A stretch of 36,791 bases of DNA from an uncultured Butyricicoccus sp. (GCA_904420185.1 CAJFUJ010000035.1:1-36791); one strand, 5' to 3'; positions 24,660 to 33,860 are shown, counted from the stretch's first letter. Notes: generated by a model not told the origin, from the letters alone. Numbers and translations are program-made.

Positions 24660-26969
24660 TCAGCGCGGAATCTCTTCCATCACAAAGGCCTCGAACACGT
24701 CGCCTTCCTTGATATCGTTAAAGTTTTCAAAGCCGCAGCCGCATTCATAGCCGGCCGCCACTTCCTTTACATCGTCCTTAAAGCGCTTCAGCGAAGCCAG
24801 CACACCCTCATGGATAACAATACCATCCCGCACAATGCGTACCTGCGCATGGCGTTGGATCTTGCCATCCTGCACATAGCAGCCCGCGATTGTACCCACG
24901 CCGGATACCCGGAAGGTGGTACGCACCTCGGCATGGCCGAGCACTGCCTCACGGAACTTGGGTGCGAGCATGCCCTTCATGGCCTGCTCCATCTCCTCGA
25001 TGCAGTCGTAGATGACCCGGTACATGCGCATATCCACGCCCTGTTGCTGGGCAGAATCGGCAGCTGCGCGGTCAGGGCGGACATTAAAGCCCACAATAAT
25101 CGCGCCCGATGCCGACGCCAGCATGACATCGGATTCGTTGATTGCACCCACCGCGCCATGGATCACTTTGACGCGGACCTCATCATTGGACAGCTTTTCC
25201 AAGCTGGCGCGAATGGCCTCGACCGAACCCATCACGTCGGCCTTAACGATGATGTTCAGTTCCTTCATCTCGCCTTCCTGGATGGACTGGAACAAATTAT
25301 CCAGTGTAACCTTATGGAAAGCCTTGTTGCGCTCTTCTTTTTCTTTCTCCTTGCGCTGTTCAACCAGCTGGCGCGCCATCTTTTCATCGTCTACCGCGTA
25401 GAAAATATCGCCTGCGCCCGGCACCTCGTCCAAGCCAATGATTTCAACCGGCACCGATGGGCCAGCCGATTTGATCTTGCGTCCATCATCGTCGGTCATT
25501 GCGCGCACGCGGCCCACTGCAGTACCCGCAATAATGCTGTCGCCTGCGTGCAAGGTACCGTTTTGCACCAACACAGTCGCAACCGGGCCGCGGCCCTTGT
25601 CCAGCTTGGCTTCGATGACTGTGCCCTTGGCTTGGCGGTTGGGGTTTGCCCGCAGATCAGCGACCTCAGCGGTCAGCAGCACCATTTCGAGCAGGTTTTC
25701 AATCCCTTGGCCGAACTTGGCCGAAATGTTGCAGACAATGGTATCGCCGCCCCATTCCTCGGGAACCAGGCCATACTCGGTCAGCTGCTGCAAAATGCGC
25801 TCAGGGTTGGCGCCGTCTTTGTCGATCTTATTGACCGCTACAATGATCGGCACATTGGCGGCCTTGGCGTGGTTGATCGCCTCGACCGTCTGGGGCATGA
25901 TGCCATCATCGGCCGCTACAACCAAAATAGCGATGTCGGTAACCTGTGCACCGCGGGCACGCATGGAGGTAAAGGCCGCATGGCCCGGCGTATCCAGGAA
26001 GGTAATCGGTCTGCCGTCTACTTTGACGCGGTAAGCGCCGATATGCTGGGTAATGCCGCCGGCCTCGCCCTCGGTGACCTTGGTCTTACGGATGGCATCG
26101 AGCAAGCTGGTCTTACCATGGTCAACGTGGCCCATGACCACAACAACCGGATCGCGGGGCTGCAAGTCCTCAGCTTTATCCTCGGACTCGTCAAAGAGCT
26201 TTTCTTCGATGGTCACATGGACCTCATGCTCGACCTTAGCGCCCATCTCTTCAGCGACAATGGCCGCGGTATCAAAGTCAATGGTCTGTGAAATCGACGC
26301 CATGACGCCCAGCTTCATCAGCTCCTTGATGACATCAGCTGCTGTGCGCTTCATACGCTGGGCGAACTCACCAACATTGATCTCATCCGGGATGGAAACT
26401 TTCAGCTGGGTCTTTTTGGCCATCTGTTGCTGGCGTTGCAGCCGCTTCATCTTTTCCTGTTCCTCTTGGCGGCGCTTGGAGCCATATTGCTGGCGCGCAC
26501 GCTGGTCGGACTTTTTGGTCAGCTTTTGCTTTTTCTGTCCGCTCGACTGCATCCGCTCGGCCTTTTCGGACACAAGCGAATCGATGCGCTCGTCATACTT
26601 ATCCAGATTGACATCACCGGAACCGCGGGTGTCAATGCGGTGCACCTGCTTGACACGGGACGCGCGCGGTGCATCCTGCTTTTTGTCGCCGCCCTCGCTT
26701 TTGGCCGCTTCTTTATCCGGCTCATGTTCCTTCTTTTCCTTGCCCGCAGGCGCTTCCTTCTGCTGGGCCCCAAGCGCCTGCTCCAGGTCGTCCACCTGAT
26801 GATTCTGCGTCAGGTATTCAAAAATGATGCTCAGCTCATGATCGTCCAAAACTTGCATATGGTTTTTGGGCGTTTTTGCGTACTTGGTCAGAATATCGGT
26901 GATCTCCTTCGTAGATTTTCCAAAATCCTTCGCCACTTCATGGACTCTATACTTATTTTCAATCGCCAT
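24660..26969 (-). CDS. infB: translation initiation factor IF-2
   Basis: The 769-residue GTPase positions initiator tRNA on the ribosome. An N-terminal IF2_N fold ([20 protein letters not shown]) is followed by a charged linker (about 65-190, rich in Lys, Glu and Gln), a second IF2_N-like unit ([20 protein letters not shown]), and the G domain (from about 270). The latter has [13 protein letters not shown], the switch threonine region [19 protein letters not shown] and [11 protein letters not shown]. Domains II-IV complete the protein, with [15 protein letters not shown] near the end. Start 26969 has AGGAGGTGAGCGCCC. Confidence 0.99.
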   Translation of the reverse strand: MAIENKYRVHEVAKDFGKSTKEITDILTKYAKTPKNHMQVLDDHELSIIFEYLTQNHQVDDLEQALGAQQKEAPAGKEKKEHEPDKEAAKSEGGDKKQDAPRASRVKQVHRIDTRGSGDVNLDKYDERIDSLVSEKAERMQSSGQKKQKLTKKSDQRARQQYGSKRRQEEQEKMKRLQRQQQMAKKTQLKVSIPDEINVGEFAQRMKRTAADVIKELMKLGVMASISQTIDFDTAAIVAEEMGAKVEHEVHVTIEEKLFDESEDKAEDLQPRDPVVVVMGHVDHGKTSLLDAIRKTKVTEGEAGGITQHIGAYRVKVDGRPITFLDTPGHAAFTSMRARGAQVTDIAILVVAADDGIMPQTVEAINHAKAANVPIIVAVNKIDKDGANPERILQQLTEYGLVPEEWGGDTIVCNISAKFGQGIENLLEMVLLTAEVADLRANPNRQAKGTVIEAKLDKGRGPVATVLVQNGTLHAGDSIIAGTAVGRVRAMTDDDGRKIKSAGPSVPVEIIGLDEVPGAGDIFYAVDDEKMARQLVEQRKEKEKEERNKAFHKVTLDNLFQSIQEGEMKELNIIVKADVMGSVEAIRASLEKLSNDEVRVKVIHGAVGAINESDVMLASASGAIIVGFNVRPDRAAADSAQQQGVDMRMYRVIYDCIEEMEQAMKGMLAPKFREAVLGHAEVRTTFRVSGVGTIAGCYVQDGKIQRHAQVRIVRDGIVIHEGVLASLKRFKDDVKEVAAGYECGCGFENFNDIKEGDVFEAFVMEEIPR

Positions 26970-27043
26970 GGGCGCTCACCTCCTGTAAATTGTTTGCGCA
27001 GCAGGCGCCAAAGCGCCTCTGCACATCTGGGGAAAGCGGGCTG

Positions 27044-27430
27044 TTACTTCTTCTTTTTCCCCTTACGGCCATCGATGCGCGCTTTTTTCTGCGCCACGCG
27101 TGCAGCAGCCGTCTGATTTTGCGCCCCGGTGTCCCGGAGCTTTTGTGCCATCGCATTTGCCAGCCCCATGTCGCACACTGCACATACCGCGCAGCCGCTT
27201 AGGCCGATTGCATGGCCCAAGGTCTCCCGTCCACAATCCAAGGAAAATACCGGCACACGCGCGTCATGCCGCATGACCTTGCGGCGGGTGGCCTCCCCCA
27301 CATCATCCGCTAGGAAGATCGCGCGGCATTTACCCGCTGCAACCATTTCACGCACCGCATCTTCCCCACAGGCCAGTTTACCTGCCCGCCGGGCCAATCC
27401 CAAAAGCCCGAGCGCCGGATTAGTCTCCAT
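27044..27430 (-). CDS. ylxQ: L7Ae-family RNA-binding protein YlxQ
   Basis: The 128-residue protein is a kink-turn RNA-binding protein of the L7Ae/L30e fold, always found between ylxR and infB in Firmicutes. Family features are LGLLGLARRAGKLACGEDAV, then AIFLADDVGEATRRKVMRH and VPVFSLDCGRETLGHAIGL. An added basic tail ends in KGKKKK. I start at 27430 because GGAGG lies nine bases ahead; the longer frame upstream overlaps ylxR almost entirely and is not family-like. The start overlaps the end of ylxR by 11 nt. Confidence 0.94.
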   Translation of the reverse strand: METNPALGLLGLARRAGKLACGEDAVREMVAAGKCRAIFLADDVGEATRRKVMRHDARVPVFSLDCGRETLGHAIGLSGCAVCAVCDMGLANAMAQKLRDTGAQNQTAAARVAQKKARIDGRKGKKKK

Positions 27431-27698
27431 TCGTCTGTTCCTCCATGCGCTGTTCCAGCGCATCATAGACCGCATCCGGCACGCTGACCGAAAAGGCACG
27501 CTCAATGGCACGGGACTTGCGGGCCTTTTTCAGACATTCGGGATTGGGACAAAGATAGGCGCCGCGGCCGGGTGCTTTGCCTTTGAAATCCAGCGTAATT
27601 TCACCTTCCGGCGAGCGCACCACGCGGATCAGCTCCCGCTTGGGGAACATGGTGCGACAGCCCAGGCATTGCCGCATGGGGATTTTTCGTTTTTGCAT
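27420..27698 (-). CDS. ylxR: YlxR (DUF448) RNA-binding protein
   Basis: The 92-residue protein matches YlxR, a small basic RNA-binding protein of the nusA operon reported to modulate RNase P in Bacillus. Hallmarks are PMRQCLGCRTMFPKRELIRV near the start, the loop GKAPGRGAYLCPNPECLKKA, and the basic helix RKSRAIERAF. The four cysteines in these segments are arranged as in relatives. The start at 27698 follows GAGGGGGAAACC. It lies 21 nt after nusA and overlaps ylxQ. Confidence 0.95.
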   Translation of the reverse strand: MQKRKIPMRQCLGCRTMFPKRELIRVVRSPEGEITLDFKGKAPGRGAYLCPNPECLKKARKSRAIERAFSVSVPDAVYDALEQRMEEQTNGD

Positions 27699-27719
27699 GG
27701 TTTCCCCCTCTTCCTCAGC

Positions 27720-28970
27720 TTAAGCGTCTACCGGTTGATCCTGTGTCTGCGGGCCTTCGGCCACTTCCCCGGCCTGTGACCCATCCAGCAGTTCGGGTTC
27801 TTCGTCCGCTTCCAGCGCTTCTGCGTTTTGCTGTGCTTCCGGCATCTCATCGGTTTCCAAGGCTTCTACATCGCCATCATCCAGCGTTTCGGGTTCTTCC
27901 AACTCCTCAGGTTCTTCCGGCGCCTGCGAAGCCGGGGCAATGTCGATCTTGCAGCCGGTGAGTTTGGCGGCCAAACGCGCGTTTTGTCCTTCCTTGCCGA
28001 TGGCAAGAGACAGCTGATCGTCCGGCACAATCACCCGACATGCCTTACCATCCCCTTGGATAATCGCCCGGATGACATCCGCCGGTGCGAGCGCTGCGGA
28101 GACAAACTTGGCGGTATCCTCCGACCATTTGATGATATCGATCTTTTCACCGCCCAACTCATCGACTACATTGCCTACACGCGCGCCGCGCGTACCCACG
28201 CACGCACCAATCGGATCGACGTTTTCATCCTGCGACCAGACGGCGATTTTGGTACGGCTGCCTGCCTCGCGGGCAATGGATTTAATCTCCACTATACCGT
28301 CGTGGATTTCTGGCACCTCCAGCTCAAACAGACGCTTGACCAGCCCTGGATGGGTCCGTGAAATCATAATCTGCGGGCCGCGCGTACCACGCCGCACCTC
28401 GATGACATAGACTTTGACGCGCTCGCCCTCGCGGAGGGTCTCGCCGCGCACCTGCTCGCTGGTGGTGAGCACAGCCTCGGTTTTTTCCCCTTGGGAGATC
28501 ATCTCCAAGATTACGTTCCCTGTACGCGGGTCGATCCGGTTGACGGTCGCGTTCAAAATTTCGTGCTCCTTGGACTCGAATTCCGAGTAAACCATACCGT
28601 GTTCGGCCTCCCGGATGCCCTGGATGATGACCTGCTTGGCCGACTGTGCGGCGATGCGGCCAAAGGACTTGGGCGGGATGTCAATGTCAATCACATCCCC
28701 TAGCATGGCGTTGGGTTTATATTCACGCGCCTCTTCCAAGCTGAGCTCTTCATAGGGCTCATAAACGTCATCGACCACAGTTTTGCGTACAAACAGGCGG
28801 ATTTCCTTTTTGTCCCGGTCGGTTTCCACATAAACGTTGTCGGTCATACCGTCGTTCATCTTTTTATAAGCGGCGATCAACGCTTGCCCCACACGTTCCA
28901 GCATATAGTCTACCGAAATGCCCTTTTCCTTTTCCAGCTGCTCCAGCGCAGCAAAAAATTCTGCGTTCAT
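27720..28970 (-). CDS. nusA: transcription termination/antitermination factor NusA
   Basis: The 416-residue protein binds RNA polymerase and nascent RNA and promotes pausing and termination. An N-terminal polymerase-binding domain (about 1-125, with VDYMLERVGQALIAAYKK) is followed by an S1 domain (about 135-200) and two KH domains (about 205-345: DPIGACVGTRGARVGNVVDE and IVPDDQLSLAIGKEGQNARL). Residues about 350-416 form a strongly acidic tail (EEPEELEEPETLDDGD and similar), which Bacillus NusA lacks. Start 28970 follows AAAGGAGTGATTGTGACAAG. Confidence 0.98.
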   Translation of the reverse strand: MNAEFFAALEQLEKEKGISVDYMLERVGQALIAAYKKMNDGMTDNVYVETDRDKKEIRLFVRKTVVDDVYEPYEELSLEEAREYKPNAMLGDVIDIDIPPKSFGRIAAQSAKQVIIQGIREAEHGMVYSEFESKEHEILNATVNRIDPRTGNVILEMISQGEKTEAVLTTSEQVRGETLREGERVKVYVIEVRRGTRGPQIMISRTHPGLVKRLFELEVPEIHDGIVEIKSIAREAGSRTKIAVWSQDENVDPIGACVGTRGARVGNVVDELGGEKIDIIKWSEDTAKFVSAALAPADVIRAIIQGDGKACRVIVPDDQLSLAIGKEGQNARLAAKLTGCKIDIAPASQAPEEPEELEEPETLDDGDVEALETDEMPEAQQNAEALEADEEPELLDGSQAGEVAEGPQTQDQPVDA

Positions 28971-28988
28971 CTTGTCACAATCACTCCT

Positions 28989-29453
28989 TTAAAACTCGAT
29001 CGTCAGCCGGACAGCCGCAATGTCCTGCGGTTCATAAACCCTGCGTTGCCCGTCTATCTCTATGGTCACATAGCCGTCTTCGTAGGCGGTGAGCACGCCC
29101 TGCACGGTTTTTGCGCCATCGATTGGCTTATAAAACTTGACCTCGACCGTAGAGCCCAAGAACTTTTCAAAGTGGGCCGGTTTTTTGAGCCGACGCTCCA
29201 GCCCGGCCGAAGAAACGCACAGGGTATAAGGCGGCATGGAAGAAAACTCCCGGGCATCCAGCAAGGGGTCCAGCGCCCGCGAAACCGTTTCGCAGTGGTC
29301 GATATTGACGCCCTCATCCCGGTCAATGGTGACAATCAGCATATACTGGCCGCCTTCTTTTTCAAACTCCACATCCCAAAGCTGTACACCGGCCTGCGCA
29401 CAGATCGGCTCAGCCAGTGCTGAGACCCGTTTGACAATTTCTTTTGCCTGCAT
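28989..29453 (-). CDS. rimP: ribosome maturation factor RimP
   Basis: The 154-residue protein assists early 30S assembly. Typical parts are the first helix (KEIVKRVSALAEPICAQAG), then WDVEFEKEGGQYMLIVTIDR, the segment CETVSRALDPLLD, and YTLCVSSAGLERRLKKPAHF. The C-terminal SH3-like domain follows. Two adjacent ATG codons are possible; I use the second (29453) because GAGGAGG is only two bases from the first. It opens the nusA operon, behind a promoter and a leader terminator-like hairpin. Confidence 0.96.
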   Translation of the reverse strand: MQAKEIVKRVSALAEPICAQAGVQLWDVEFEKEGGQYMLIVTIDRDEGVNIDHCETVSRALDPLLDAREFSSMPPYTLCVSSAGLERRLKKPAHFEKFLGSTVEVKFYKPIDGAKTVQGVLTAYEDGYVTIEIDGQRRVYEPQDIAAVRLTIEF

Positions 29454-29500
29454 CATTTCCTCCTCTACGCCGCCGGCCGGGAGCGCGCCCGCATCCGGTC

Positions 29501-29529
29501 AATAAGAAAGAGTGGGTTGCCCCACTCTT
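29501..29529 (-). terminator. leader terminator/attenuator of the nusA operon
   Basis: On the minus strand AAGAGTGGG pairs perfectly with CCCACTCTT around the loop GCAA, followed by the U-rich TCTTATT. It lies between the promoter at 29554-29582 and rimP, starting about 18 nt into the transcript. The imperfect U tract is what a NusA-dependent terminator would show, allowing feedback by NusA. Confidence 0.7.
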
Positions 29530-29553
29530 GAATGTACCATACTTACATACCAT

Positions 29554-29582
29554 AGTATAGCACGCAACATGCCGGATTGCAA
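29554..29582 (-). promoter_or_regulatory. sigma-A promoter of the nusA operon
   Basis: On the minus strand -35 TTGCAA (29582-29577), 17-base spacer, -10 TATACT (29559-29554) with TGC just ahead. With the divergent promoter at 29717-29745 it fills the 357-base gap between rimP and the LTA-synthase-like gene; I see no further gene in that gap. Confidence 0.88.
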
Positions 29583-29716
29583 GAAAAACGCTGATATTTT
29601 TCCAATTTCGCCTGCTTTGTATGCGCATTTGGGGCTGCGGTGCGGGCTGTTTGGCGGATTTCACAAATTTTGACCGTATTTTCTTCATTTCCTGTTCGAT
29701 TGCCGGAAAAATTTTT

Positions 29717-29745
29717 TTGCAAAACCGCGCAAAAAGAGGTACAGT
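29717..29745 (+). promoter_or_regulatory. promoter of the LTA-synthase-like gene
   Basis: -35 TTGCAA (29717-29722), 17-base spacer, -10 TACAGT (29740-29745). The leader to the 29811 start is about 60 nt. Confidence 0.6.
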
Positions 29746-29810
29746 AATAATATCTCTGCGGTGTGTCCTGCACCGCCAGATTCAAAATTTTTGACCCGGA
29801 GTTTTCTCGT

Positions 29811-31796
29811 ATGAAGCATCATCCTTTGCCCTCATCTGTCCATGCCCGGCGGCAGCTGTTGGCCCTACGGGCTGGGCTGCTGTTTTTTGCCGCTTGGTTT
29901 GTATTGGACCGGTTTTTCACCGAATATCCTGCGATCACCGTCCTGCTCGCCGCCAGCTTTGGCGTCGCCGGGGCGATGGCCCGCCCGCTCGCCGGCGCGG
30001 CCGCCGTCTGGACGCCGCGCGTGGTCTGGGCGCTGGGCGCCCCCTGCGCGCTGCTGGTGGTCGAGCTGCTCAACAACACCAACCCCTTTGAAGCGCTCTC
30101 GGTCACCCAATGTACGCTCAACCTCGTCTGGTACTACCTGTTTTTCGGTTTGACCGCCCTGCTGTTCGGCCGCATCCGGCGATCGGCTGCACTGTCCATG
30201 GCGCTTTGCTTTGCCATCGGATTGGTCAACCACTATGTGCTCACCTTCCGCGGGCGGGTTATCTTCCCCTGCGACGTGTTCTCATTGGGGACCGCCCTCA
30301 ATGTCGCGGGCCGGTTTGATTACGCCCCGGATGAAACCATCGTGCGCGCCGCACTGTTTGCGCTGGCCTATCTGGTGCTGCTGTGGCGGCTGCCGCCCCA
30401 GGCCAAAGCCCGCCGTCCACGCCGGCGCATTGTCCTGCCTTTGTGCGCAGCTGCGGTTGTCTATTGCCTGGCCTTTTTCTGTACCCCGATGCTGACCTGG
30501 CTGGGCATTTACTCGCAGCAGTGGAAGACCCAGGCCAACGGGTTTGTGCTCAATTTCACCGCGTCCCTGCGGTACAGCATTGTCACCGAGCCGGATGGCT
30601 ATTCGCTCGAGGCCGTGCAGGCCATCATCGACGCAGTCCCAGCCAGTCAGGAACAAACCGCCCAGACCCAGCCGGTCCACATCATCGCCATCATGAACGA
30701 GTCATTCGCCGACCTGGACGCCTACGACATCCCGCTCTCGTCCGACCCCACCCCCTTCCTGCACAGCCTGACCGAAAACACCATCCAAGGCACCCTGTAT
30801 TCGCCGGTCACCGGCGGCGGCACTGCCAATGTGGAGTACGAATTTTTGACCGGCAACCCCTTGGCCTTTTTGCCCTCGTCCACGGTGGCCTATCAGCTCT
30901 ACCTGCAGGACGGCGCGCCGTCGCTGGTGTCCCAGCTCCAAGCGCGCGGGTTTTCCTCGGCCGCCTTCCACCCCTATGATTCCTCGGGCTGGAACCGCAC
31001 CTCGGTCTATGACTGGCTGGGGTTTGACGAGCAGCTGTACGAGGAGGACGTCGTTTCCCCTGAATACATGCGCGGATTTGTGTCCGATTCGAGCGATTAC
31101 GAGCAACTCTACCGCTTGACCGACGCCGCAGACGGCGAGCCCTTTTTCCTTTTCAACGTGACCATCCAGAACCACAGCGGCTACCGCCTGCCCTGGACCA
31201 ATCTGGAACGCACCGTCGAGCTGACCGGCGCGCTGGCGGGACGGTATCCGGCTGCCGACCAATTCTTTTCGCTCATGCGCGCTTCGGACGACGCACTGCG
31301 CGAGCTCATCAGTCATTATGCGCAGGTGGACGAGCCCACCTTGATCGTCTTTTTCGGCGACCACCAGCCGCCGCTCGGCAACGACTTTTACCAGGCCGTC
31401 ACCGGCAAGCCGCTCGACGACCGCACCACCGAGGAAGTATTCGACCAATACGGCGTGCCCTTCTTCATCTGGGCCAATTACGACATCGAAGAAGCCCAAG
31501 ATGTCGTGCTGTCCCCGTGGGGGCTGGGCGTGCTGACCGCGCAGACCGCCGGCCTGCCCCTGACCGGCTACCAGCAGTTCCTGTCCGGCCTGATGGAGCG
31601 CATCCCGGTCATCACGCCGGTGGGCTATATCACCGCTGACGGCCGCTATTCCTCGCCCGCCGAGGAGAACCTCACCGGCGAGGAACAGGCGCTGGTGCAG
31701 CAATACCGCCTGCTCGCCTACAACAACCTATTCGGGGATGACGAGCGGGTGGACAGCTTCTTCTTCCCCGCCGAAACAGAAAAAAACGGGACCTAA
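29811..31796 (+). CDS. LTA synthase-family sulfatase (phosphoglycerol transferase)
   Basis: The 661-residue membrane enzyme has about five to six N-terminal helices (about 15-230) and a large external sulfatase domain. The metal-site residues of LtaS are identifiable: E297 in IMNESFADLDAYD, the nucleophile T338 in VTGGGTANVEYEFLTG, and D517-H518 in FFGDHQPPLG. These enzymes take glycerol phosphate from phosphatidylglycerol to build or decorate lipoteichoic acid or a related polymer. Start 29811 has CGGAG nine bases ahead; an in-frame ATG at 29763 has no ribosome binding site. GC content is visibly higher than in the genes around it. Product specificity is not decided by the sequence. Confidence 0.93.
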   Translation: MKHHPLPSSVHARRQLLALRAGLLFFAAWFVLDRFFTEYPAITVLLAASFGVAGAMARPLAGAAAVWTPRVVWALGAPCALLVVELLNNTNPFEALSVTQCTLNLVWYYLFFGLTALLFGRIRRSAALSMALCFAIGLVNHYVLTFRGRVIFPCDVFSLGTALNVAGRFDYAPDETIVRAALFALAYLVLLWRLPPQAKARRPRRRIVLPLCAAAVVYCLAFFCTPMLTWLGIYSQQWKTQANGFVLNFTASLRYSIVTEPDGYSLEAVQAIIDAVPASQEQTAQTQPVHIIAIMNESFADLDAYDIPLSSDPTPFLHSLTENTIQGTLYSPVTGGGTANVEYEFLTGNPLAFLPSSTVAYQLYLQDGAPSLVSQLQARGFSSAAFHPYDSSGWNRTSVYDWLGFDEQLYEEDVVSPEYMRGFVSDSSDYEQLYRLTDAADGEPFFLFNVTIQNHSGYRLPWTNLERTVELTGALAGRYPAADQFFSLMRASDDALRELISHYAQVDEPTLIVFFGDHQPPLGNDFYQAVTGKPLDDRTTEEVFDQYGVPFFIWANYDIEEAQDVVLSPWGLGVLTAQTAGLPLTGYQQFLSGLMERIPVITPVGYITADGRYSSPAEENLTGEEQALVQQYRLLAYNNLFGDDERVDSFFFPAETEKNGT

Positions 31797-31812
31797 ACGG
31801 TCTCGTTTTTTT
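31781..31812. terminator. shared bidirectional terminator overlapping two stop codons
   Basis: AACGGGACC (31785-31793) pairs with GGTCTCGTT (31799-31807), one G-T pair, around the loop TAAAC. An A tract precedes and a T tract follows. The loop and stem top contain the stop codons of both convergent genes. Confidence 0.92.
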
Positions 31813-32248
31813 GTTTTCCTTGTCGCTTAGCGATCAGATCCAATACCCTGCTGAGAAGTATCCAGGCCAACAACAAAAGCAGCAGCCGTGGCATTAGGAA
31901 CGCCCAATGCATCTTAGGGTCGTGGATGGTGATGCTGCCGTTTTCAATGCTGTAACTGTAACAGACCAGCGCCGTGTTGCACTCGGACACAAAGTCCGGC
32001 GTATCCAGCTCTTGCTCGGCAAGGATGCGAAAGCGGTCAAACAGCAGGCTCTTTTGAACCGTATAAGCCTTCCATTTTCCTGCATCCGGTTGGGTCAGTA
32101 CGACCCAAGTGTTCTTCTCCTGACAGGTGGACACGACAGTTTCCGATCTGCCCTCGGCCTGGTTCTGCGCAATCGGAAACGCCAGATATTCATAAATCAG
32201 CAGCCCGACCGCTACCAACAGCAACGAAAGCAGCTTGGTGTGTTTCAT
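31793..32248 (-). CDS. unrecognised 151-residue protein with two membrane helices
   Basis: I do not recognise the family. An N-terminal helix (about 5-24, LLSLLLVAVGLLIYEYLAF) and a C-terminal helix (about 117-137, AFLMPRLLLLLLAWILLSRV) flank about 90 residues that should lie outside the membrane and contain three cysteines (STCQEK, SECNTALVC). The C terminus is basic. The start at 32248 has only GGAAATAAACG ahead, and it lies three bases after the stop of the SLH-protein gene, so translational coupling is likely. The shared transcript suggests a role at the cell surface together with the SLH protein. Confidence 0.75.
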   Translation of the reverse strand: MKHTKLLSLLLVAVGLLIYEYLAFPIAQNQAEGRSETVVSTCQEKNTWVVLTQPDAGKWKAYTVQKSLLFDRFRILAEQELDTPDFVSECNTALVCYSYSIENGSITIHDPKMHWAFLMPRLLLLLLAWILLSRVLDLIAKRQGKQKNETV

Positions 32249-32251
32249 CGT

Positions 32252-33334
32252 TTATTTCCATGCATCGCCCAGTTTGAAGATACGCAGCGACAGCGCAATC
32301 GCTTGTTCGCGGGTCGCGGTCGCATAGCCTTGCGCTTCTTGCGCGGGCGTGATATTCTGCGGGGCAAAGTGGGTGCTGTCCACACCGGCGATGATGTTCA
32401 TCTTGGTCATGTAATAGACCGACGGCTTGGCAAAGTCGGAGATATACGCATCATCCGCAAACTTAGGTACACCGCTCGTGTCCAGATAATACTCATCATC
32501 GTTTTCGATCGTCCAGCCGTCAAAGCTGTATTTTTTGACCGCGCGCGTGAGCATGGTCACCAGCTGCTCGCGGTTGATGCTGGTATCCGGGTCAAAGCGG
32601 GTGTCCGACACGCCCACCGCAATGCCCAATTTGTAGGCCTTGGCGATCTCCTCCCGGTTGGGGTCAGATGCGATGTCGGTAAACGGCGTGCTGCCCGGGG
32701 TGGTGGAAGTGCCAGTCAGCGATTCGTACAGCTTGACCGAAACTGCGGCAAACTCGGCGCGCGAGATGCGCTTGGACAGGTCGGTGTCCTTGAGGGTGTC
32801 CGGGATCAGGCCGATGATGTTGGCCTCGGTGATCTCATCGCGCACCCAGCCCGAAATGCGGTTGATGGAAAACAGCCGGCTGGTGTCATTTTCCACATAG
32901 CCGCTGATGCCAATGTCCCCCTGGCTGTTGGTGCGCAGATTGCCATCAAAGGGAATCATGCTCCAATTGGTGCCGCTGCTGCCCGAGGTAATGCGCGTAC
33001 CCTTCATGTAAAATTCCCCGGTGTCCAGGTCTACGCGGCCGGTGAAATCGTAGTTGAACCACTGGCTGTCATATCCCTGCCCCTCGACCGTGGTGATTTT
33101 GGCGTCACCGCTGAAGTTGCCCGCCTCGTCGCAGGTGTCGATGGTCAGGTCAATGTAGCGCTCAACCATCACGCGCTCTCCGCCTGCCGGCTCATGGTAG
33201 CCGGTGTACTGTCCATACCAGGAGCCCCCAATGTCATCTGCGCTGTATGCGCTCGCTGAAATGCAGCCAAAGATTGCGGCCATCACCGCCAGCAGCAGCA
33301 TGCGCAGCGAACGCTTCCTGCAAAATATTTTCAT
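32252..33334 (-). CDS. secreted S-layer-homology (SLH) domain protein
   Basis: The 360-residue protein has a signal peptide (about 1-29, basic start then LLLAVMAAIFGCISASA). The N-terminal half (about 32-160) is a beta-rich domain I do not recognise (GGSWYGQYTGYHEPAG, then KGTRITSGSSG). Three SLH units follow: about 165-205 (ending ISRAEFAAVSVKLYE), about 217-268 (YKLGIAVGVSDTRFDPDTSI then NREQLVTMLTRAV), and about 290-352 (MTKMNIIAGVDSTHFAPQNI then TREQAIALSLRIF). SLH units bind pyruvylated wall polymers, so it is probably wall-attached. Start 33334 follows AAGGAGAGGATTGT. A good promoter lies upstream. Confidence 0.9.
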   Translation of the reverse strand: MKIFCRKRSLRMLLLAVMAAIFGCISASAYSADDIGGSWYGQYTGYHEPAGGERVMVERYIDLTIDTCDEAGNFSGDAKITTVEGQGYDSQWFNYDFTGRVDLDTGEFYMKGTRITSGSSGTNWSMIPFDGNLRTNSQGDIGISGYVENDTSRLFSINRISGWVRDEITEANIIGLIPDTLKDTDLSKRISRAEFAAVSVKLYESLTGTSTTPGSTPFTDIASDPNREEIAKAYKLGIAVGVSDTRFDPDTSINREQLVTMLTRAVKKYSFDGWTIENDDEYYLDTSGVPKFADDAYISDFAKPSVYYMTKMNIIAGVDSTHFAPQNITPAQEAQGYATATREQAIALSLRIFKLGDAWK

Positions 33335-33378
33335 ACAATCCTCTCCTTCTGCAAATTTGGTTTACCGAATATGGTTAT

Positions 33379-33407
33379 AGTATACACCAGTTATCTATTA
33401 TCTTCAA
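33379..33407 (-). promoter_or_regulatory. sigma-A promoter of the SLH-protein operon
   Basis: On the minus strand -35 TTGAAG (33407-33402), 17-base spacer, extended -10 TGTATACT (hexamer 33384-33379), about 45 nt upstream of the start codon. Confidence 0.8.
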
Positions 33408-33453
33408 GATATTTTGTGAACTTTGTTCAACCTATCATTTATAAGTTCCATAT

Positions 33454-33497
33454 AAAAAGAGCTCACCCGGAGAAGCACTCCTCCGGATGAGCTCTTT
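33454..33497 (-). terminator. terminator of the alpha ribosomal operon
   Basis: On the minus strand AAAGAGCTCA pairs with TGAGCTCTTT; after one mismatch an inner CCGGAG/CTCCGG stem continues it. The T tract runs on from the stem. It begins about 20 nt after the rplQ stop. Confidence 0.95.
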
Positions 33498-33518
33498 GAA
33501 AGCAATTCGGGCCGTTAC

Positions 33519-33860
33519 TTAAACAAGCTCGATGACGGCCATCTCCGCAGCGTCGCCGCGGCGCGGGCCGGTTTTGATGATGCGGGTATATCCGCCATTG
33601 CGCTCTGCATACTTGGGCGCGATTTCGGAAAACAGCTTAGCAACCACCGCTTCCTTGGTGATGTAACCCATCGCCTGGCGGTGGGTTGCCAGGGTGTTCT
33701 TCTTGCCCAGGGTGATCATCTTTTCACACATGGGGCCGACTTCCTTGGCGCGGGCCAGGGTGGTTTCGATGCGGCCGTTTTCCAGCAAGTAGGTCACCAT
33801 CGCGCGGAGCATTGCGCGGCGATGGTCGCTCGGTCTGCCGAGCTTACGGTTCTTTGCCAT
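33519..33860 (-). CDS. rplQ: 50S ribosomal protein L17
   Basis: The 113-residue ribosomal protein shows the family opening [20 protein letters not shown], then [18 protein letters not shown] and [20 protein letters not shown], ending with [14 protein letters not shown]. Start 33860 is supported by AGGAGG nine bases ahead; the frame is open nine codons further but without a ribosome binding site. It is the last gene of the alpha operon, 128 nt after rpoA, with GC-rich self-complementary sequence in the gap. Confidence 0.99.
   Translation of the reverse strand: MAKNRKLGRPSDHRRAMLRAMVTYLLENGRIETTLARAKEVGPMCEKMITLGKKNTLATHRQAMGYITKEAVVAKLFSEIAPKYAERNGGYTRIIKTGPRRGDAAEMAVIELV

Noticed and set aside
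24810-26291. 493-codon open frame opposite infB
   Set aside because: Mirror of the IF-2 gene in a GC-rich codon pattern; no family features, while IF-2 is intact on the other strand.
31907-33259. 450-codon open frame opposite the SLH-protein gene
   Set aside because: Antisense shadow; the minus strand has signal peptide, three SLH units, promoter and ribosome binding site.
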